Assembly (NCBI GenBank): GCA_017452405.1
Contig: JAFTMM010000105.1
Location: 1 to 5,141, forward strand
Reading direction: 5' to 3'
DNA: 5,141 nt
Source of the DNA: Clostridia bacterium
Lineage (GTDB): Bacteria > Bacillota > Clostridia > Christensenellales > Pumilibacteraceae
Made by a program: the position numbers and the translations under genes. Shown in pieces: positions 1-4,944 of this stretch (position 1 is its first letter; the number at the start of each line of letters is the position of its first letter). The notes under the pieces were generated by a model that saw only the letters and a program-made list of their open reading frames with translations, was not told the origin of the DNA and made no database searches.

Positions 1-156
1 CGAAAATCGTACGCCGTAGGCGCACGTCCGCGCGGTCTGCCTCACGGCGACAAGCGGATTTTCAAGGGAAAGAACGAAAAAGATATCGTAGATGCGTGCA
101 TTTCTGGCGCAACCGAAGGTAGCGTTAGCGGTGCGCAAGAAAATAAATACATATGA
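1..156 (+). CDS. C-terminal end of an unrecognised protein (5' partial)
   Basis: An open frame enters from the left edge and runs 51 codons in frame 1 to a TGA at 154-156. The visible tail begins RKSYAVGARPRGLPHG and ends GAQENKYI. It is basic in its first half (GDKRIFKGKNEKD), followed by a short stretch that could be a helix (IVDACISGA). No motif is specific enough to name a family. Codon use resembles the hydrolase that follows. The TGA overlaps the next ATG as ATGA, the usual arrangement for translationally coupled genes of one operon, and this is the main argument that the frame is real. Function unknown; the gene's start lies outside the window. Confidence 0.6.
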   Translation, partial: RKSYAVGARPRGLPHGDKRIFKGKNEKDIVDACISGATEGSVSGAQENKYI

Positions 157-1118
157 AAGTAGGACTTCTTTTAATTCACGGATTTTTGACGGGTACGGAC
201 GATTGGGACGTACTCTTGCCCGAGGTTGCGCCACTATATGACGGCGTAATGCTTTTCAGCCAGCCCGGTCATGCGCGTGAAGGTGAAGAAACGAACTACA
301 AGGAATTTACTGCTGATAATTGCTTCAAAGCGCTGGCGCGCGCGGTCAAGGAAATGGAAGAAAACTACGACGCGTTTGATATCGTCGGTCATTCCATGGG
401 TGGTGGTATGTCGCTTTTCGCCGCTACCTCACCAAAGGTACGGCGCGCGGTGCTTCTTGCGCCTGCACTTCGCTATCCGAGGCTGGGAGCGTTTTCGCGT
501 AACGCCGGCGCGGTAGGAAGTCTAAATAACCTTGCAAAGCGTTGCGCGGACCAAAAACTTGCTTCGGCGCTTAAAAGGTCGGCGGAAACGACGAAAACTG
601 CGTTTAAAGACGCGGTTGCATATTTCAAAAGACGTTTGCTTCCGAATTGGAGCGTCCATACGCTTCTCACTTTCGCGCGAATTATGGGGCGCTCGGAAAA
701 GTACGTAAGCAAGGTGAATTGTCCTCTGACGATTATATGGGGCGGACTTGACGAGTTTATCCCTCAAAAATCGGCAAAATTTATACTTTCGCGTATCGGC
801 TCGGATAAAAAGACGTTTATTACCTATAACAACGTCGGGCACGCAATGATGTATATGGGCGATACGACCGCTTTAGCCCGCGACTTAAAGTGTATCCTTT
901 CGGGCGGAGAAGTGTGCGAGGTGGAAACGGCTCTCGGTGAACAGCGCTCGGTAACGCGCTACGTGCGCGAGGACGATACTATAGTTATTACTACGGTAAG
1001 CGCCAAAGTCGTGCGTGAAGCGGACGGCGTAAAAGCAATTCGTGAGCGGTCGTATCGTCGCCAAAAGCTTTCCAAACGAGCGGTAGCGGACAAAGTAACC
1101 GCTAAGAAAACTATATAG
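153..1118 (+). CDS. alpha/beta-hydrolase family protein (probable esterase/lipase-like)
   Basis: A 321-residue serine hydrolase of the alpha/beta-hydrolase fold. Visible features in order: an N-terminal strand leading to the oxyanion-side HG motif (LLLIHGF, residues 5-11); the nucleophile elbow GHSMGG at 79-84 with Ser81; a helical cap of roughly residues 107-190, rich in Lys/Arg/Ala; the acid turn WGGLDEFIP (196-204) with Asp200; and VGHAMM (228-233) with His230. The Ser-Asp-His triad is therefore complete. There is no signal peptide or membrane segment, so the protein is probably cytoplasmic. The usual fold ends near residue 250; about 70 further residues follow and finish in a very basic tail. 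The start ATG overlaps the preceding TGA, with no strong Shine-Dalgarno sequence, which fits translational coupling. The substrate cannot be read from sequence. Monoacylglycerol lipase- or carboxylesterase-like activity is plausible, and the neighbouring DegV genes hint at acyl esters (inference). Confidence 0.85.
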   Translation: MKVGLLLIHGFLTGTDDWDVLLPEVAPLYDGVMLFSQPGHAREGEETNYKEFTADNCFKALARAVKEMEENYDAFDIVGHSMGGGMSLFAATSPKVRRAVLLAPALRYPRLGAFSRNAGAVGSLNNLAKRCADQKLASALKRSAETTKTAFKDAVAYFKRRLLPNWSVHTLLTFARIMGRSEKYVSKVNCPLTIIWGGLDEFIPQKSAKFILSRIGSDKKTFITYNNVGHAMMYMGDTTALARDLKCILSGGEVCEVETALGEQRSVTRYVREDDTIVITTVSAKVVREADGVKAIRERSYRRQKLSKRAVADKVTAKKTI

Positions 1119-1136
1119 TTTATGCTTTGTTAATAT

Positions 1137-1157
1137 TGTGGTGTTATAATCACCACA
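1137..1157 (+). promoter_or_regulatory. extended -10 promoter inside a palindrome (candidate operator) upstream of the first degV gene
   Basis: TGTGGTG at 1137-1143 and CACCACA at 1151-1157 form a perfect 7-base inverted repeat. The 7-base centre is TTATAAT, so a consensus -10 (TATAAT, 1145-1150), extended by TG at 1142-1143, lies between the arms. No good -35 is seen 16-18 bases upstream, as expected for an extended -10 promoter. Transcription would start near 1157, giving a leader of about 20 bases before the ATG at 1179. A dimeric repressor bound here would directly occlude RNA polymerase. The regulator is not identified. Confidence 0.6.
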
Positions 1158-1165
1158 GTAAATAC

Positions 1166-1171
1166 AAGGAG
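1166..1171 (+). promoter_or_regulatory. ribosome binding site of the first degV gene
   Basis: AAGGAG lies 7 bases before the ATG at 1179 and fixes that start. The same AAGGAGTAG string precedes the second degV gene at the same spacing. Confidence 0.85.
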
Positions 1172-1178
1172 TAGTGAA

Positions 1179-2027
1179 ATGAATAAGGTTATTATTACTA
1201 GTGACAGCACGGCAGATCTTGACTATCTTTTTAAGGAAAAAAACGTTCCCGTAATTTCTCTTGAAGTTCTTCTTGGCGACAGAGTAGGCTTGGACGGAGA
1301 GGAAATTACCCCCGAAGACATCTACGAATATTATGCAAAAACAAAGCAGACTCCCAAAACTTCGGCTATCGCGCCTGAAAGATACCGCGATTTTTTCAAA
1401 AAATATCGTGACGAGGGCTACGAAATCGTACACTTTACGATTTCTGCGACGATGAGCGCTTGCTACAATAACGCGTGCGCCGTAGCCGAAGAGCTGGGCG
1501 GAATATACGTCGTTGACTCCATGAACCTCTCGACGGGTATTGGTATGCAGGTGCTCTACGCGCTTGACTTAAAAGAAGAAGGACTTTCCGCAAAAGAGAT
1601 TGCGGATAAAGTTAACGCAAGACGTAGCAAAGTACAAGCTTCTTTCGTCGTGGACACTATGTCCTTCCTGCATAAGGGCGGTCGTTGCAGTAGCGTAGCC
1701 GCAATTTTTGCCACAGTGCTTAAAATCCACCCCTGCATTGCCGTCAAGAACGGCACAATGGGTGTGCGCAAGAAATATATGGGCTCGACAAGTAAGGCAA
1801 TTATGAAGTACGTAAAAGATACGCTTGCCACTTATCCCAACCCTGACAAGAGATATTTCTTCGTAACGCATTCCTCCGTTGCTCCCGAAACCGTCAAAGC
1901 AGTCAAAGACGAAATCCTTGCCGTTCACCCCGACGTTGATATTATCGAAACGGTAGCCGGTTCTACCGTAACGGCTCATTGTGGGAAGGGGACTTTGGGG
2001 ATCCTCTTCTACTCTGACGGGGAGTAA
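1179..2027 (+). CDS. DegV family protein (FakB-like fatty acid-binding protein), copy 1
   Basis: A 282-residue member of the DegV/FakB family, close to the usual length of about 280-290. These cytosolic two-domain proteins bind one fatty acid; where the FakA kinase is present they present it for acyl-phosphate formation. Signatures in order: SDSTADL (8-14) at the N-terminus; GLDGEEITPEDIYEYY (37-52); TPKTSAIAP (58-66) with Thr61; ISATMSACYNNA (88-99) with Ser93; DSMNLSTG (113-120); FLHKGGRCSS (163-172) with Arg169; KKYMGS (198-203); and GSTVTAHCGKGTLG (261-274) with His267. Thr61, Ser93 and His267 sit where the family contacts the fatty acid carboxylate. An Arg commonly found in the KKYRG-type motif is Met here. 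The ATG has AAGGAG 7 bases upstream and its own promoter-like element at 1137-1157. Ligand preference cannot be read from sequence. The family assignment is strong, but a role in phospholipid synthesis is inferred. Confidence 0.93.
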   Translation: MNKVIITSDSTADLDYLFKEKNVPVISLEVLLGDRVGLDGEEITPEDIYEYYAKTKQTPKTSAIAPERYRDFFKKYRDEGYEIVHFTISATMSACYNNACAVAEELGGIYVVDSMNLSTGIGMQVLYALDLKEEGLSAKEIADKVNARRSKVQASFVVDTMSFLHKGGRCSSVAAIFATVLKIHPCIAVKNGTMGVRKKYMGSTSKAIMKYVKDTLATYPNPDKRYFFVTHSSVAPETVKAVKDEILAVHPDVDIIETVAGSTVTAHCGKGTLGILFYSDGE

Positions 2028-2046
2028 GACATATCTCCGCACATCT

Positions 2047-2104
2047 ACGGACTACGCTCTCGCTCGTGTGCTTTTTTTGTACACGTCGCTCGACTGTTGT
2101 CCGT
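2047..2104. repeat. two-level inverted repeat with a T7 loop
   Basis: An outer 6-base stem, ACGGAC (2047-2052) with GTCCGT (2099-2104), encloses an inner 7-base stem, CGTGTGC (2065-2071) with GTACACG (2079-2085, one G-T pair). The loop is seven T residues (2072-2078). The T-run is in the loop rather than after the stem, so this is not a standard terminator. It may be the decayed end of the adjacent repeat array or a structured 3' end of the degV transcript. Confidence 0.4.
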
Positions 2105-2203
2105 CATAGTGGCACTCTCTGCCTTACTCAGGTAAACTTGCCACTTGATGTACGCTCCCTTCGGTAACCTGCCACCTGCCCCTCACCATAGCACCATTCT
2201 CTG
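2101..2203. repeat. 103-base tandem repeat, unit 1
   Basis: The unit begins CCGTCATAG and ends ACCATTCTCTG. It matches unit 2 closely over TCTCTGCCTTACT, ACTTGCCACTTGATGTACGC, TCCCTTCGGTAACC and GCACCATTCTCTGCCGTC. Inside it, GGTAAACTTGCCACTTG (2131-2147) and GGTAACCTGCCACCTG (2163-2178) are imperfect copies of each other, so the unit itself contains a half-repeat. AGTGGCA (2108-2114) and TGCCACT (2139-2145) form an inverted pair. Confidence 0.8.
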
Positions 2204-2306
2204 CCGTCCCGGAGCTTTAATAGAATCTCTGCCTTACTAAGTAAACTTGCCACTTGATGTACGCTCCCTTCGGTAACCAGCCCCTCATCATTAGCACCAT
2301 TCTCTG
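2204..2306. repeat. 103-base tandem repeat, unit 2
   Basis: This begins CCGTCCCGG exactly 103 bases after the start of unit 1 and ends in the same ACCATTCTCTG. Relative to unit 1 it lacks one base near 2240 and about six bases of the internal CTGCCACC copy after GGTAACC (2271-2278). Its variable left part instead carries TAGAATCT, which resembles the end of the GTCATTCTGAG...AGAATCT repeat. Equal unit lengths with compensating differences argue for an old tandem duplication. Confidence 0.8.
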
Positions 2307-2332
2307 CCGTCATTGGAGTTAACGCACTGCCT
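2307..2332. repeat. truncated third unit of the 103-base tandem repeat
   Basis: CCGTCATTGGAG at 2307-2318 again starts 103 bases after the previous CCGTC and is followed by GCACTGCCT (2324-2332), matching CACTCTCTGCCT in unit 1 with a gap. After that the similarity ends and the GTCATTCTGAGCG repeat begins at 2342. Confidence 0.5.
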
Positions 2333-2341
2333 CAAAATAGC

Positions 2342-2368
2342 GTCATTCTGAGCGAAGTAGAAGAATCT
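2342..2368. repeat. GTCATTCTGAGCG...AGAATCT intergenic repeat
   Basis: The sequence starts GTCATTCTGAGCGAAG and ends AGAATCT. This is the widespread bacterial intergenic motif of GTCATyCTGAGCG followed by (A)GGATCT/GAATCT. Related copies lie at 4992-5083 in this window. It has no coding potential. Such motifs are common in many genomes and their function is not settled. Confidence 0.7.
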
Positions 2369-2442
2369 GCAAACGCAGAGAACGTCATCTGTAAAAGTTA
2401 ATATAAAGTTTATCAAACATTTATAATTAGTTAATTTACTTT

Positions 2443-2451
2443 TGTTATCAT
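2443..2451 (+). promoter_or_regulatory. probable extended -10 of the second degV gene
   Basis: TGTTATCAT at 2443-2451 is an extended -10 (TG-T-TATCAT) in an AT-rich stretch about 30 bases upstream of the ATG at 2481. It differs by one base from TGTTATAAT, which appears at 1142, 4808 and 4945. No clear -35 is seen. A second TATAAT at 2422-2427 is an alternative. Confidence 0.45.
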
Positions 2452-2467
2452 AAGTCGAATTTAATTT

Positions 2468-2473
2468 AAGGAG
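2468..2473 (+). promoter_or_regulatory. ribosome binding site of the second degV gene
   Basis: AAGGAG lies 7 bases before ATG 2481, within AAGGAGTAG, identical in sequence and spacing to that of the first degV gene. It fixes the start. Confidence 0.85.
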
Positions 2474-2480
2474 TAGACTT

Positions 2481-3317
2481 ATGGCAAGAGTAAAAATCGT
2501 GGTAGACAGCGCGTCGGATTTGAGGGAGGGGGACGGAGAGTTCAGTATACTCCCCCTCGGAGTTCTTCTCGGAGAAAGGGAAGGATTGGACGGCGTGGAT
2601 ATATCCCCCGACGATATATATAATTATTACAAGGCGAGCAAGAAAACGCCTAAGACGGCGGCAATCAGTCCGAAGCGGTTTTCCGAACTTTTTGCTAAGT
2701 TGACGGCGGATGGTAGCGAGGTTTTGTATCTTGCTATTTCGAGCGACATGAGCGCGTGCTACAATAACGCGCGCCTTGCATCCAACGAATTTGAGGGCGT
2801 TTACGCTTACGACAGCAAACTGCTCTCTACCGGCGTGGGAATACTTGCGTTTTACGCCGACGAACTTGCAAAAAAAGGCTTGGGCGCGCAGGAAATTATT
2901 AAGCGATTAGACGAAAAGCGCGAAAAGCTCAGCGTTTCGCTTATCGTGGATACAATGACCTTTCTCCACAAGGGCGGTCGTTGCGGAAGTCTTACCGCGC
3001 TAATTGCAGGCGTGCTTAAAATCAAACCGTCTATCGTGATGAAAAACGGCAAATTGACCGTAGGTAAGAAATATATCGGTTCAGCTGAACGCGCGCTCGT
3101 GAAATATACTAACGACGTTCTAAAAAATGCAGAAAAAATAGATCCCAAACGCGTTTACGTCGTGCATACCTCGCCTAAGCGCGAAATTTTAGACGAAGTA
3201 AAGCGCCGTATATTAACGGCAATACCAAACGCCAACGTAATCGAACGCATAGCCGGCGCAACGATAACCTCTCATACAGGCAAAGGCGCAATGGCAATTA
3301 TTTATTGCGAGTTATAA
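2481..3317 (+). CDS. DegV family protein (FakB-like fatty acid-binding protein), copy 2
   Basis: A 278-residue paralogue of the protein encoded at 1179-2027. Signatures in order: VDSASDL (8-14); GLDGVDISPDDIYNYY (35-50); TPKTAAISP (56-64) with Thr59; ISSDMSACYNNA (86-97) with Ser91; DSKLLSTG (111-118); FLHKGGRCGS (161-170) with Arg167; KKYIGS (196-201); and GATITSHTGKGA (259-270) with His265. The carboxylate-contacting Thr, Ser and His positions are kept. As in copy 1, the KKY-G motif lacks the common Arg (Ile here). Both copies share MSACYNNA and VLLG-R-GLDG, so they look like an in-lineage duplication. The N-terminal part after DSASDL and the cap region differ most, which would suit different acyl-chain preferences (inference). 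AAGGAG supports the ATG. tsaD starts 30 bases downstream, so the two probably share a transcript. Confidence 0.93.
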   Translation: MARVKIVVDSASDLREGDGEFSILPLGVLLGEREGLDGVDISPDDIYNYYKASKKTPKTAAISPKRFSELFAKLTADGSEVLYLAISSDMSACYNNARLASNEFEGVYAYDSKLLSTGVGILAFYADELAKKGLGAQEIIKRLDEKREKLSVSLIVDTMTFLHKGGRCGSLTALIAGVLKIKPSIVMKNGKLTVGKKYIGSAERALVKYTNDVLKNAEKIDPKRVYVVHTSPKREILDEVKRRILTAIPNANVIERIAGATITSHTGKGAMAIIYCEL

Positions 3318-3335
3318 TTTGCATTTCATTGCAAA
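3318..3335 (+). promoter_or_regulatory. small stem-loop in the degV-tsaD gap
   Basis: TTTGCA (3318-3323) and TGCAAA (3330-3335) form a 6-base stem with the loop TTTCAT, starting directly after the degV stop codon. There is no T-run, so it is unlikely to stop transcription. The tsaD ATG at 3348 has only a weak GAG (3338-3340) as Shine-Dalgarno, so the stem could affect tsaD translation or mark an mRNA processing point. Confidence 0.35.
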
Positions 3336-3347
3336 ACGAGTTCTCCT

Positions 3348-4352
3348 ATGAAAGACGTATACATTCTCGGAATTGAATCTTCTTGTGACGAAACGTCCGC
3401 TGCCGTCGTTAAGAACGGCAGGGAACTTTTAAGCAACGTTATTTCCAGCCAGATAGACGTTCACCGTCGTTACGGTGGAGTCGTGCCCGAAATTGCGGGT
3501 AGAAACCACCTGCTTGCTATTATGCCGGTTATCGACGAAGCGATTAACAAAGCAGGTATTACCAAGGAAGATATTGACGCGGTGGCGGTGACTTACGGCG
3601 CAGGTCTAATCGGCTGTCTTCTCGTCGGCGTATCAGCGGCAAAAGCCTTTGCTTACGCTCTCGGCAAACCGCTCGTCAAAGTCAATCACATTCAGGGACA
3701 TATTTCCGCGAATTTTATTGCGTTTCCCGAACTTCAGCCTCCGTTTTTGTCACTCGTGGCAAGCGGTGGACATACGAGCATAATCGCCGTAGACGACTAC
3801 ACGTCTTTTAATCCCGTAAGTGCAACGATGGACGACGCGATCGGCGAGGCATTCGATAAGGTAGCGCGCATACTCGGCTTGCCGTATCCCGGCGGACCGG
3901 AAATTGACCGCAGAGCTAAAAACGGCAACGCAAATATTCGATTCTGCCCTAATTTAAAGGCGAGAGCCGACCACGCGTACTCTTTCTCCGGCTTAAAGAC
4001 GGCGGTAGTCAATTACGTGCATAACCTCACTCAGCGCGGTGAAGAAATCCCCGTTGACGATATCTGCGCGTCCTTTACCGCAGAAGCGGTGGGCTACCTC
4101 GTGGATACCTTCGTTTCCGTAGCCAAGGAGCGCGGACTCGAAAAGGCAGTCTTAGCCGGCGGTGTTGCGGCGAACTCATACCTCCGCGGTACTCTTGCTG
4201 AGGCTTGCAAAAAAGAAAATATCAAACTTTTCGTTCCGCCTCCCGTGCTGTGTACGGATAACGCGGCAATGATAGCAACGCGCGGTTATTACGCTTTCAT
4301 AAAAGGCGAGGACGTCGCAGACCTTTCGCTTAACGCAGTCAGCAACCTTTGA
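3348..4352 (+). CDS. tsaD: tRNA N6-adenosine threonylcarbamoyltransferase TsaD
   Basis: A 334-residue full-length TsaD (Kae1/YgjD family, ASKHA fold). It transfers the threonylcarbamoyl group from TC-AMP to A37 of ANN-decoding tRNAs, acting with TsaB and TsaE in bacteria. Motifs in order: GIESSCDETSAAV (8-20); YGGVVPEIAGRNH (42-54); the metal-binding NHIQGH (113-118) with His114 and His118; ASGGHT (138-143); DDAIGEAFDKVARILGLPYP (162-181); GGPEIDRRA (182-190); FSGLKTA (213-219); LAGGVAAN (269-276); and CTDNAAMIA (302-310) with the metal ligand Asp304. All expected residues are present. The ATG at 3348 aligns with the standard N-terminus. Its Shine-Dalgarno is weak (GAG, 7 bases away), and TCTCCT sits directly before the ATG. 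The neighbours are a degV gene upstream and an unrecognised gene 2 bases downstream; the common tsaE-tsaB-rimI partners are absent from the window. Confidence 0.98.
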   Translation: MKDVYILGIESSCDETSAAVVKNGRELLSNVISSQIDVHRRYGGVVPEIAGRNHLLAIMPVIDEAINKAGITKEDIDAVAVTYGAGLIGCLLVGVSAAKAFAYALGKPLVKVNHIQGHISANFIAFPELQPPFLSLVASGGHTSIIAVDDYTSFNPVSATMDDAIGEAFDKVARILGLPYPGGPEIDRRAKNGNANIRFCPNLKARADHAYSFSGLKTAVVNYVHNLTQRGEEIPVDDICASFTAEAVGYLVDTFVSVAKERGLEKAVLAGGVAANSYLRGTLAEACKKENIKLFVPPPVLCTDNAAMIATRGYYAFIKGEDVADLSLNAVSNL

Positions 4353-4354
4353 TT

Positions 4355-4717
4355 ATGAACTTTGAACCTTACGAAATCGGGCAGACGGTCTGCCTGTATC
4401 TATCAGATAGAGTAATAAAAGGTGAGGTTACTGAAATAACCGACCTTTCACTTTGCTTAAATAACGCCCTGTCCACCGACGGCAAGTCGGTCAGGGAGGA
4501 GGGCGACGTTACGATAAATATAGCCGACGTCATAGCGCAGGGAGGCAGCAGAACGGAGAAAGGCGAGGCGCTAAAAAAACTTGCAATGGACGTCAATTTT
4601 CTTCCGCCTTTACAAAAGGATAAGTACGCCCATCTCCGCACGGTAGCCGAGCGCATGACGCGCAGAATAGTGGCGGACAAAGGTCAGCCCCCGAAATTCA
4701 AAATCTTTGAAGAATAA
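4355..4717 (+). CDS. conserved-looking small hypothetical protein downstream of tsaD
   Basis: A 120-residue protein that I do not recognise. Residues about 8-60 alternate short beta-like segments (IGQTVCLYLSD, VIKGEVTEI, LSLCLNNAL, DVTINIADVI), suggesting a small beta-barrel of SH3/Sm-like type (inference only). The pattern of a strand, KGEVTEI and then a hydrophobic strand is reminiscent of RNA- or peptide-binding barrels. Residues about 68-110 are charged and probably helical (EKGEALKKLAMDV, HLRTVAERMTRRIVADKG), followed by a PPKFKIFEE tail. There is no signal peptide, membrane segment or catalytic motif. I chose ATG 4355, 2 bases after the tsaD stop. An in-frame TTG at 4349 overlapping that stop would add two residues and is a real alternative. 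Shine-Dalgarno support is poor for both, which points to translational coupling with tsaD. The terminator at 4774 ends the unit. Confidence 0.75.
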   Translation: MNFEPYEIGQTVCLYLSDRVIKGEVTEITDLSLCLNNALSTDGKSVREEGDVTINIADVIAQGGSRTEKGEALKKLAMDVNFLPPLQKDKYAHLRTVAERMTRRIVADKGQPPKFKIFEE

Positions 4718-4753
4718 AAGTTAAACGTCAAAGTTAGGGCTCAAGTAACAAAA

Positions 4754-4770
4754 TGAAATTAGAAATTTCA
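4754..4770 (+). repeat. AT-rich stem-loop just before the terminator
   Basis: TGAAATT (4754-4760) and AATTTCA (4764-4770) form a perfect 7-base stem with a 3-base loop AGA, four bases upstream of the terminator stem. It may stabilise the mRNA 3' end, but could be chance in AT-rich DNA. Confidence 0.35.
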
Positions 4771-4773
4771 GTT

Positions 4774-4811
4774 TCCAGTATCGGAAGTATCACCGATGCT
4801 GGATTTTTGTT
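4774..4811 (+). terminator. rho-independent terminator of the degV-tsaD-hypothetical unit
   Basis: TCCAGTATCGG (4774-4784) pairs with CCGATGCTGGA (4793-4803) over 11 positions with one T-G pair. The loop is 8 bases and the stem is followed by TTTTTGTT (4804-4811). It is correctly oriented for the + strand, 56 bases after the last stop codon. Confidence 0.88.
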
Positions 4812-4816
4812 ATAAT
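4808..4816 (+). promoter_or_regulatory. extended -10 element directly after the terminator
   Basis: TGTTATAAT overlaps the end of the terminator T-run. It is a perfect extended -10 with no recognisable -35 (the -35 position falls in the terminator stem-loop). It would start transcription near 4823 and could drive the structured region that follows. Confidence 0.4.
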
Positions 4817-4871
4817 GAAGAATTTCTATTTTAAAGCAAGCATTTTTAGCAACAAAAAGGCTTTTGACACA

Positions 4872-4895
4872 ATAGTGCATAAAATTCGGCACTAT
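4872..4895. repeat. inverted repeat ATAGTGC-N10-GCACTAT
   Basis: Perfect 7-base arms at 4872-4878 and 4889-4895 flank a 10-base AT-rich centre. A TTGACA-like hexamer at 4864-4869 lies just upstream, but no -10 is found at a correct distance. This could be an operator or an RNA stem. Confidence 0.4.
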
Positions 4896-4915
4896 ATTTA
4901 TATGCGTATTTTTAT

Positions 4916-4939
4916 ATGTGGACACGACGCTGTCCACAT
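4916..4939. repeat. inverted repeat ATGTGGACA-N6-TGTCCACAT
   Basis: Perfect 9-base arms (4916-4924, 4931-4939) with loop CGACGC, followed by TATTTTGTTATAAT. It reads either as a short terminator with an imperfect T-run or as an operator covering the -35 zone of the promoter at 4945-4953. Its TGTGG/CCACA outer halves match those of the palindrome at 1137-1157. Confidence 0.55.
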
Positions 4940-4944
4940 TATTT

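Larger units (their letters stand above)
2028..2480. other. 453-base intergenic region dominated by repeats
   Basis: No credible gene is seen. From left to right it holds an inverted repeat with a T7 loop (2047-2104), a 103-base tandem repeat (2101-2332 approximately), a GTCATTCTGAGCG-type repeat (2342-2368) with a small stem TCTGC/GCAGA at its end (2366-2379), and an AT-rich stretch (2396-2467) that supplies the promoter of the second degV gene. There is no canonical rho-independent terminator directly after the degV stop at 2027. A 61-codon minus-strand frame over the repeats is judged accidental. Confidence 0.7.

Noticed and set aside
1109..1136. Terminator after the hydrolase gene
   Set aside because: No GC-rich stem followed by a T-run is present; the only palindrome in the gap encloses a -10 box.
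885..1433. 182-codon open frame on the minus strand across the hydrolase end and the first degV start
   Set aside because: It lies antisense to two well-supported genes and covers their intergenic promoter. The translation has no recognisable motif and the frame is a by-product of the coding bias opposite.
1569..2042. 157-codon open frame on the minus strand within the first degV gene
   Set aside because: It is fully antisense to a gene with strong family motifs, and no ribosome binding site or homology is visible.
2128..2313. 61-codon minus-strand frame over the 103-base repeats
   Set aside because: The repeat period of 103 is not a multiple of three, so the two units are read in different frames. 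There is no conserved peptide and no start signal.
2101..2332. CRISPR array
   Set aside because: There are only about two and a quarter units with no spacer/repeat alternation. The units are 103 bases and similar almost throughout, and no cas genes are present.
4864..4898. Conventional promoter from TTGACA (4864-4869) and TATATT (4893-4898)
   Set aside because: The spacing is 23 bases, too long for the main sigma factor, and nothing better lies at 16-18 bases.
4734..4937. 67-codon minus-strand frame in the region after the last gene
   Set aside because: It runs through a clear terminator and two palindromes, in AT-rich DNA where long frames arise by chance. No family resemblance is seen.
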